NCBI GenBank assembly: GCA_002118135.1
Contig: BDIU01000036.1
Location: 1-64,000 of the forward strand
Direction of reading: 5' to 3'
Origin: Trebouxia sp. TZW2008
Lineage: Eukaryota; Chlorophyta; Trebouxiophyceae; Trebouxiales; Trebouxiaceae
Length of the DNA stretch: 64,000 nt
This document shows, piece by piece, positions 57,501 to 64,000 of this stretch (the stretch's first letter is position 1; each line of letters starts with the position of its first letter). Position numbers and translations under genes: made by a program. Below the pieces are notes generated by a model, which made no database searches, was not told the DNA's origin, and saw nothing but the letters and a program-made list of their open reading frames with translations.

Positions 57501-59478
57501 TGCAGGACCTGAACTTGCGGCATACCCTGTACAATACTGGCATGTCTGGGCTCGTACATCTTGAGCTCAGGGATCAAGGTAAAGGTGCAGACACTCGGCA
57601 GCTGGCCTTTACAGAGCCATGTGCCTGGGTTCTTAGGTGGAGATTGCTGGAAATGTTGTTAGTATTAAGTGGGCACATACTGCGTTGAAAATTCAAGTAT
57701 CGGTCATGCATTCCGTACACTGCATGTCACTCAATTGGCTGACCTAAACGCCTACAACTTGTCATCACTTACGTATGCTTTGCTGTTGCAGCAGGGGCTG
57801 CAAAGGTTGTGCTAGTCATTATGTCTCATCCCTCAATTCTGTGCATAACAGGGTGCAGCTGCATCACCTTCAGTGTGTTGCTGCAGGCATCTTGTATACT
57901 GCCAGGGTCTGCAACATTGCCGACGTTGCAAAGGCAAACTTGCAGCAGCAGCTGCGCTCAGCTCGCGCAATCACTGCCGGCTTGCCAGGGTCGATCTTCA
58001 TGCCACCATGTCTCAAGTCTCTCTATGACGACAGGTACGCAATGACTCACAGGCTTTGTGCACTTCCATTGTTTACGTGCATGCATGAACTTGGTACCCT
58101 AAGCTAGCTCAAAAGCTGCCTTTTTTCCATTGCATACCATCCTCATCAGCTGCTGCCTGTGGAAGTTTGATCAAATACATTGCTTGCAGGACTTTGCTGC
58201 GATTGAAAGCTGAACAGTTTCTGCTGCTGCTGCAGGATGACAGCTGAGATCTTGGACACAGACGCAGTCTGCATTCTGAGTGATCTCATGTTTCCCATGC
58301 CTCTCAATGAGTCATCTGCAGCTCATGTGGCAGCCTGTGTAGTTGCAGCTTTTGTGCAGCTTCACCAGCAGAATATAGCATTCAGAGGCTTGACAGCCAA
58401 CACAGTGGCTGTAGATGTCAATGGCATGGCACAACTTGTAGATACTAGGTGAGCCAATGAGCAGTGCTTCGCAAACCAATATGAGCCCCGTGCTGTTTGT
58501 GCAACCTGCAATGTTTGACCACTGATTTCGTGTGCACTGCTGATAGTTGGTCTGTATCATTGCAGGTTTCTGAAGCAGCTGCAATCTCCTCAGGAGCGCA
58601 CTTACTCCTTGTGTGGAGACCCATTGTATCACCCGCCAGAAGTGCTGCAAGGTCAAGGTGCGTTTCTGCCTGACAGGCACCCGTCTGTTGTTGGGTTTGC
58701 AAGCACTTTATACTGTTTTCACCAGCCACTGACTCAGGTCAAACAACAACGATGACTATGCCATTATTTGTGCAATTAATACACAGGCAGTGCTGTGCAG
58801 GATACACCTGTGGGGCTGACTATTGGAGTTTGGGCGTATTGATATACTATCTGCTTTCTGGCTTCTGCCCATTTCAAGGTTTTGAAGATGTGCAGACAAG
58901 ATCACTGGAGTTCCCAGATCACTTCAGTGATCATGCTGTAGATCTGCTTAGGCAACTTCTCCGCGCAGATGCCAGCAAAAGACTTGGTGCTTTTGCTGGC
59001 GATCATGTCAAGATCAAGGCACACAAATTTTTCAAGGTGCTGCTCCTGGTGCTGAGTTGCTTCTGTCAGCATTATCATGCCGAGTTACACTGCTGCAAGT
59101 TGCTGTGTGTGCCAATCTCAGCATCTGACACAGTTGCATGTGGCTGCAGGATATAGATTGGATAGCTGGTGCAGAGCAGGACGTTGTATCACCGCATGCT
59201 TTCACACACCGGCTTGCGCATTGCGACAGCCCATCAGCTTCACCATTCTCTGCTGAATTATGTGTCAGCGACACCTCATGGTTGTCAGAGTTCTAGTGGA
59301 TTGGTCCTGCTTAGATGTAGCTATTTGTGATTTGCAGGGTGATTGCTCGATGCTTGCTTTGCTTTCAATTCGACCTTATGCAGCTGAATTGAAAGCTTTG
59401 CTAGCTGCTTCACATATGGTATCACAGCTGCAAGCAGTACACAACATGCATGCACAAGTCTTGACAATCTCCTTTTGA
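51566..59478 (+). CDS. PP2C phosphatase - cyclic-nucleotide-binding - pseudokinase fusion (At2g20050/plant PKG type)
   Basis: Starts MGCCSS, a strong N-myristoylation/acylation signal. PP2C part (51566-53360): SQDTACAI, FFGVFDGHG, SGTTAVN, VGDSRAVLA, TAFTRSIGDN, IGSDGIFEF, RTDDITIII; metal-binding Asp residues are present. First exons: 51566-51943, 52031-52290, 52527-52717, 52881-53011, from 53220. Linker near 53900-54060 (LPGIPSMKQVSPLKA). CNB-A (54615-55122): HFYVVYEGQFDVI, FGELALVSGQPHTAQ, with His for the phosphate-binding Arg. CNB-B (55785-56420): FVVQSGEVVG, YFAERALLGNYVYRASAIA, with Arg kept. Kinase-like part (57500-59478): LVHLELRD, FRGLTANTVAV in place of HRD...N, LVDTR in place of DFG, YHPPEVLQ, ADYWSLGVLIYYLLSG. 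Lacks HRD, DFG and a glycine loop, so a probable pseudokinase. Likely links cyclic nucleotide to dephosphorylation at membranes. Confidence 0.92.
55125..55275. repeat. ~70-bp tandem duplication in an intron of the PP2C fusion gene
   Basis: Segments at about 55157-55194 and 55228-55265 share GTCTGCTCAGCAGACTGATGTTG-like sequence and the preceding CCCAC. Located just after the CNB-A exon. Confidence 0.6.
57005..57190. repeat. ~115-bp tandem duplication in an intron of the PP2C fusion gene
   Basis: The block GCTTGCTCATGCTGCTGCCT-TGCCTAAGCACTGCC (~57012) recurs as GCTTGCCCATGCTGCTGCCT-TGCCTGATCACTGCC (~57119), each followed by CAGCTTC/GAAGCTT and a CAGGTAC motif. Confidence 0.65.
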
Positions 59479-59967
59479 TTGAGAACAACAAAGCTGGCAG
59501 GGTTATCAGTTTTCACTTGAGGGGCAATTGCTCTCGTACCTTTGAACGCAGCAGCGTTTGCATCAGCTTGCGCATGATTTGTGTCAAGGATGTCTGCATG
59601 TCCTACTGACCACTAAGTCTCACAGCTTTGGATCTTAAAACGCAGACATTTGAGAACATAGCGGCAGTGCATGAGCGCTTAGTTGGTTTTTTCAGCATGC
59701 CAAACACGTGTGCTGTTGTAGACTTCTGAGCCTCTCTGACCTTCTGTCTGTGTTAACGGAGCAGGCTACAGCAAAAGCAGAAATTGTAAACAACGACCGG
59801 GAAGCAGCATTTCAACATATGGCATGCCAAAGATTGTACTTCAAATTACTCGGCCTCAAGGGCTTGTATCAAACTGCTACAAGCGCCTCGTTTAGCTTGA
59901 TTGAGCCTTGGAAATTGAAACTATCTGGAGTAGGTGCTTGAAAAGAAAGTACGTCATACAGCAAGGT
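59479..59967. other. Convergent 3' region, no gene recognised
   Basis: About 490 bp between the PP2C-fusion stop and the endosulfine stop. A short plus frame at 59708-59941 has no family features. Confidence 0.45.
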
Positions 59968-60390
59968 TCATGGATCGTCTTCACCCAAGTGAGATGTTCT
60001 TCTGGGCCGCACCACAGTTGGCTCCAGTTTGGGCTCAAGACCAAAGGAGTCTTGCTTGTTTTCAGTCTTAACACCTTGTTTTGATAATGCCCAATCCGCA
60101 GAATCAAAGAATTTATGGTCCTGCAAGCAGATGATGCTGTGTTTTGCTTGTTCCCTTGCATATATACAGCAATGGATTGCACGTTGTGTCAGTATTGACA
60201 CCTTGGGCATCAGCTTCTTCTTGGCGCCCATATTGCCATATTTTGCTTTGAGTTTAGCTTCCTGCTCTTTTTCTATGTCCTCCGCTGACTTGAGACCCTG
60301 ACATGAAGACAAAATCCTGACGTCAGTAATCCCATGCTGGCTTTCGATAGGCACAAGGATTGCACATACCGTGGGAGGTACACCCGCCAT
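59968..60390 (-). CDS. Endosulfine / ARPP-19 family PP2A-B55 inhibitor
   Basis: In opisthokonts, phosphorylation of the central Ser by Greatwall turns this protein into an inhibitor of PP2A-B55 at mitosis or quiescence. Exon 1 (60390-60370) MAGVPPT; exon 2 (~60300-60204) GLKSAEDIEKEQEAKLKAKY then GNMGAKKKLMPK; exon 3 (~60121-59968) DHKFFDSADWALSKQG and a Lys/Arg-rich tail ending GEDDP. About 90 residues, normal size. The FDSADWALSKQG block matches the plant form (FDSADWALGKQ) and the animal FDSGDY, with the target Ser present. An in-frame upstream ATG at 60489 could add 33 residues, but 60390 fits the family. Confidence 0.92.
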   Translation of the reverse strand: MAGVPPTVCAILVPIESQHGITDVRILSSCQGLKSAEDIEKEQEAKLKAKYGNMGAKKKLMPKVSILTQRAIHCCIYAREQAKHSIICLQDHKFFDSADWALSKQGVKTENKQDSFGLEPKLEPTVVRPRRTSHLGEDDP

Positions 60391-60991
60391 CGAATTCTGC
60401 ACAGCATGGACAGATTCAACTTGGCTTGTACGACTGCCTGATCGGGCACCGGCAGCTTGCAAGCAGCGGTGGCACCAATAAAAACTCACTCACCCAGCGA
60501 GATGCTCTCTGCGCAAGCTGATAGGTGACTCAAGTTTGATCTGATCTATTGAGGTTGACGAGCAGCAGGTCTCGAATATCTGGACCCAAACCAGACCGTA
60601 CCTGGCAATCTAAGCTGAGGCGATCGATGCAGCGGCGAACTTTGGATCCAGTACAGATGTGGTGATCATCAAGCAGCGCTTAAGCTGAAACTCTCGCTGC
60701 AAAGATTCTAAAACTGGTGAGCAATTCAGTTTCCCAGGAGCCTTCACAACTTGCATGCGAGGCAATTTTGATCACTAGATTGCTGATGAGACCTGTCCTG
60801 TGGGTGCGCCTGTTCACTGCGGAGTCTGTCTTGTAGTATTGCACGGCTCTGACAGTGTTGGGCCTTCCGTGCAGCGCGCGCAACAGCTGGACGCAAGCCG
60901 CTTCGTAACAGGATAGGCAGCTTGCAACTCAGGTTGATGGCCTAAGCTAATTGTAGCAGCTAACACTGCCAAGAGATTTACAGTACGCACG
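60391..60991. promoter_or_regulatory. Divergent upstream region of endosulfine (-) and the IRE-type kinase (+)
   Basis: About 600 bp with moderate CpG enrichment (CGATCGATGCAGCGGCGAAC near 60621; GCAGCGCGCGCAAC near 60873). No conserved ORF seen. It likely holds both promoters and 5' UTRs. Confidence 0.45.
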
Positions 60992-63900
60992 ATGACTTCT
61001 ACAAAGCAGCCTGCTGGCAGTGCACAGAAGACACCTCTTGCTTCAGAGATTTCTGCAGAGACAGAGCGTTTGCTGGGGTGTCTTGTCACTCCCAAAACCA
61101 GTATGCACAGCAGCGCAAGGCCTGAACATCATAGCAGATTACCAACACATACGAGAAACTCCTCAAACTCAGATGCAGAGCTCAACCTGGCCTCAAATGT
61201 AGGTTCAGAATAGCTTGGGAATTGTAGTTGCACTGTGAAAGTGCCACAACTTGGCAAGCATACTGCAGGTGTCACCAGGTACTCCTCTTACACACCACAT
61301 TTCCTCAGCAACACGGCCACGCAGTGTTGCTGACCTTGGCAAGGTGAGATGCCATTGATTGGGAACACAATTGTGTTGCTGCCACTGCCGCTGATGCTGC
61401 TGCTGATGCTCCTGCTGCTGGAGCCTGTTGCTGCCTCTGCTGCCAATTCTTTACTCAACAATGTAGTATGCCAATGCAGCTGCCATCACTTCTGAGGAAT
61501 TTAGACATCAAGACTCTGATGGGCTCAACTTCTTTAGTGCCAGTGAGACACCCTGCTTTGTGAACCAGATGCCTGTGCAATATGCCACACTTGCTTCATG
61601 TGTAAATGCTGTAGCTCACACTATTCCTTGTTGTCAGGTACAAGACATCACAGAGATCACCTCTCCCCCGCAATTTGGTGCTGCACCTGTTCGAATCAGA
61701 CCTCAACGATCTTTTGAGACAGCAAAAGCACAGGTGCAGCGCTTGCTACTGGTTTTGCACCAGTCCCTGGCACAGTTCTGATGACATGTTGAGATGCATC
61801 AAATGCAGCGATCACCACAAGTCAGCCTTGCATTGTGTGTCAAACAGCCAGAACAATTTTAATGGGCAAAATGCAGGTTGATGCCGACTTGCATAGCTTT
61901 CGCTGTGAGGTCACTTCCCTTCTGCTGGCTGAAGCAGGCCACCCTGAGCTTGCTGAGGATGGAGTGTTGTCCAGGTGTGCTTGCCCCCAACCATAGAAAG
62001 AAATCATTAAGAGATCTCCTTGGCATTTTGATTGCACACTTGTTGCATCTCACTTATCGTCACAAAACTTATTTGAACAGGTCTCCTGATGCCTCCTGTA
62101 TGCTGTATGGTTTCACATCTAAGTTAATAATGTCATGCTTTGTTGTTGTCTGCTGCTTGCTGAATCATAGCAGCAGTTTGTTGCAGAGTGCTGCTCATTT
62201 GTCCTGTGGTGCTGCAGTATCCTGCACATTGCCAACAAGTGTATGGAGGAAGATGTGGCTGTGTTCAAGTACGGCATCCAAGACATTGTGGATGAGCTTG
62301 AGGCAAGCTGCTGCTTCTGACAACAGCTCAGACCCTTTTTGCCTGGTCGTGCCTGCTTGGGATTGACACAGCAAGCAGAACGCAACCAATGAGCTGCCTG
62401 ACACTCCCTGATGATTGCAGGAAATGCGCAAAACCTGCAAGCTCAGCAATCACAAGGCATTGGTGTCCCGTTTACTGTTCATCCTCACCAGATGCAGCCG
62501 TCTTGTCCTATCAGGTCAGGAATGCATCATGCATTGTCTTGATCGCACAAAACCCAGGAAACCAAGTCATTCAGCAGTACATGCCTTGCCAGACGTTCCA
62601 TCACATATACATCTTTGGAGGACCTTCCTGCACACGAGCTGATGTTGCTTGCAGAGGAGCCTTCACCAATCTCTGGCAGCAATGCCATGTATGCTACACA
62701 GCCTCGTAACAGGCTGCATCAGAAGCACAGGCGCTTCTCTGGCTTCCCATTTACCAGCCAGAGGCCGTTTGGAGGTGTCCACAAAAAACTGGGCAGCCCC
62801 CGCTCACCCATAGCACGTGCTACCACCTTGCCTACCAGGTGCACTGCGCTGTCCTGTTGCATGTGCCATCACCGAGATTGCTGCCAGATGCGACAGAACT
62901 GCCTCTGCAAGGAACTCTAAGCTTTTTCGGCCGACAGCTTACGGACTTGTTGCTGCGCTAGCACAATGACATTGTGTTGATCTGAACGCCACTGCCTTGA
63001 CAGTTCAGCATGTGCAGCATGCCAAACCATTCTTGTGACAGCAATTTGCAATGCATCAGGCATGCCATCACGAAGGTGCAATGCAAGAAGCTGAATCTGT
63101 CTTGCAGATCACTGAGAGACATGATGCATGCTCTTGATCTTGATGGCCACGTTGTTCAGAAGCCAGCCCTGTCCACGCTAGCAGAGTCCCCTTCCCGCAT
63201 ATCCTCAGAGACAAACAGCAGCGGGTCAGATGGCGGGTCAGTGACACAGGGCCTCAGTGTTGCGCCCAGGGTCAACTCCCTCAAGCGGTCACCCTTGGGC
63301 AGAAGCGTCGTCACAGCATTGGAAGCAGAGCTGGACCAGGTGTGAAGCGGCTGCTCCTGGTGCTGCTGCTGTTGCTTGATGTTGCTGCTGCCGTGTGCTG
63401 TTGGCACAGACAGCATAAACCCTTTCTGCATGCACATCAAGCTCAGCAGCATGCGCTTCAAGCGCCACTGCATGCAAATGCTCAAGCCTTTGCACGAACA
63501 ATAGCATCTTGCTGCCTTCTGTTGCCACACATAGCTGATGATCCTCAGCTGCATATCAGGTAGGCTTAATGCCTTGCATAATCTGAGGCCTGTGCAGTGA
63601 GAACAGCTTTTGTGCTGTCTTGTGGCGTCAGTCAGCGCAGCAGGCTTGCAGAAGTTTTTGCATGTTGTTGGCAGGCCTTGCAGCAATGACCAGAGCTGTG
63701 CAAACCTGATGTGCAGGTAGCTAGCCCAGAACTGGCGCAGAGCAGCCAGGAAGAGCTGTCTGAGCCTGGCACGCCACGCTTTGTGACCCCAGCCAAAAGC
63801 AGGAAAGGTAAGGGGCATATATGCCATGCCTTTTGGCAAGCTACACTAAAGCAAATTCATGTGAAGCATCAGCAGGCGTGAACTCTGGTGGCAGTGTAAG

Positions 63901-64000
63901 CTCAAGCATTTCACATTGCAAGAGGAGCATTTGCACTGAAGTGAGCGTTGAATTGAAGGCTCAGTTCATCCTGTAACAGCATGCGTTTGTTGTGCAGGTA
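60992..64000 (+). CDS. IRE/IREH1-type AGC kinase, N-terminal part (runs off the window)
   Basis: Plant relatives are AGC kinases related to MAST/Greatwall with a long regulatory N terminus. ATG at 60992: MTSTKQPAGSAQKTPLASEI, a Ser/Thr-rich disordered start with SEISAETERLLGCLVTPK. Later exons: VQDITEITSPPQFGA and RPQRSFETAKAQVQ (~61640-61740); MQVDADLHSFRCEVTSLLLA (~61870-61975), matching the family's VDADL block; ILHIANKCMEEDVAVFKYGI (~62218-62305); MRKTCKLSNHKALVSRLLFI then LTRCSRLVLSG (~62422-62515), matching the LHTRLLFILTRCTRLL block. Ser/Pro-rich exons follow (HRRFSGFPFTSQRPFGGVHK; SVTQGLSVAPRVNSLKRSPLG; SPELAQSSQEELSEPGTPRF). The kinase domain is not in the window. A 227-codon minus-strand frame at 63839-63156 overlaps and is taken as a shadow. 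Confidence 0.75.

Noticed and set aside
63156..63839. 227-codon minus-strand ORF
   Set aside because: It overlaps plus-strand exons of the IRE-type kinase that have clear Ser/Pro-rich coding character and splice sites. The antisense peptide is Cys/Leu-rich with no motif.

Overview
The window looks like nuclear DNA of a unicellular green alga (Chlorophyta, possibly Trebouxiophyceae; the class is a guess). Every recognisable gene is split by many GT-AG introns. Several products are plant-lineage specific: a PP2C + cyclic-nucleotide-binding + pseudokinase fusion (At2g20050 type), an RHIP1 (At4g26410) homologue, an IRE/IREH1-type AGC kinase and a plant-type endosulfine with the FDSADWA motif. Plant-type telomere motifs (AAACCCT) also occur. 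Identifications come from reading translations and splice sites by eye; no database search was run. The gene list is housekeeping and regulatory, with no prokaryotic island or virus.

Layout. 1-222: 3' tail of a LINE-like retroelement. 390-3022 (+): NAPE-PLD-type metallo-beta-lactamase-fold phospholipase. 3275-11459 (-): ubiquitin protease of the USP5/UBP14 family, carrying three decayed duplicate exons and one possible fourth, and a zinc finger that has lost most zinc ligands. 12206-14207 (-): HAD-family phosphatase. 14205-14600: strand-switching CATTG/CAATG tract. 14834-15550 (+), 16481-17040 (-) and 17594-21664 (+): three unidentified genes. 21665-24833: repeat-rich, no gene recognised. 24834-26645 (+): RHIP1-like. 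26885-32760: head-to-tail duplication of about 2.8 kb, each copy carrying a complete-looking TFIIB gene (-) and its promoter. 33347-44679 (-): XRN2/Rat1 5'-3' exoribonuclease. 45136-45840 (+): NF-YB. 46840-48279 (-): conserved-looking unknown. 48410-49282 (+): ribosomal protein eL42. 50778-51231 (-): CRIPT. 51566-59478 (+): PP2C-CNB-pseudokinase. 59968-60390 (-): endosulfine. 60992 to the right edge (+): N-terminal part of an IRE-type AGC kinase.

Together the genes span lipid signalling, ubiquitin recycling, transcription initiation (TFIIB, NF-YB), RNA decay and termination (XRN2), translation (eL42) and phosphorylation control (PP2C/PKG-like protein, endosulfine as a PP2A-B55 inhibitor, IRE kinase). 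They do not form one pathway. Most neighbours are divergent or convergent pairs.

Two window-wide patterns stand out. First, CpG is scarce and TG/CA abundant in gene bodies and introns, but CpG is dense in short stretches at 5' ends and divergent promoters, as expected of a methylated genome with unmethylated promoter islands. Second, short tandem duplications (about 20-250 bp) and one 2.8-kb duplication repeatedly copy exons or splice sites, usually leaving one good and one decayed copy.
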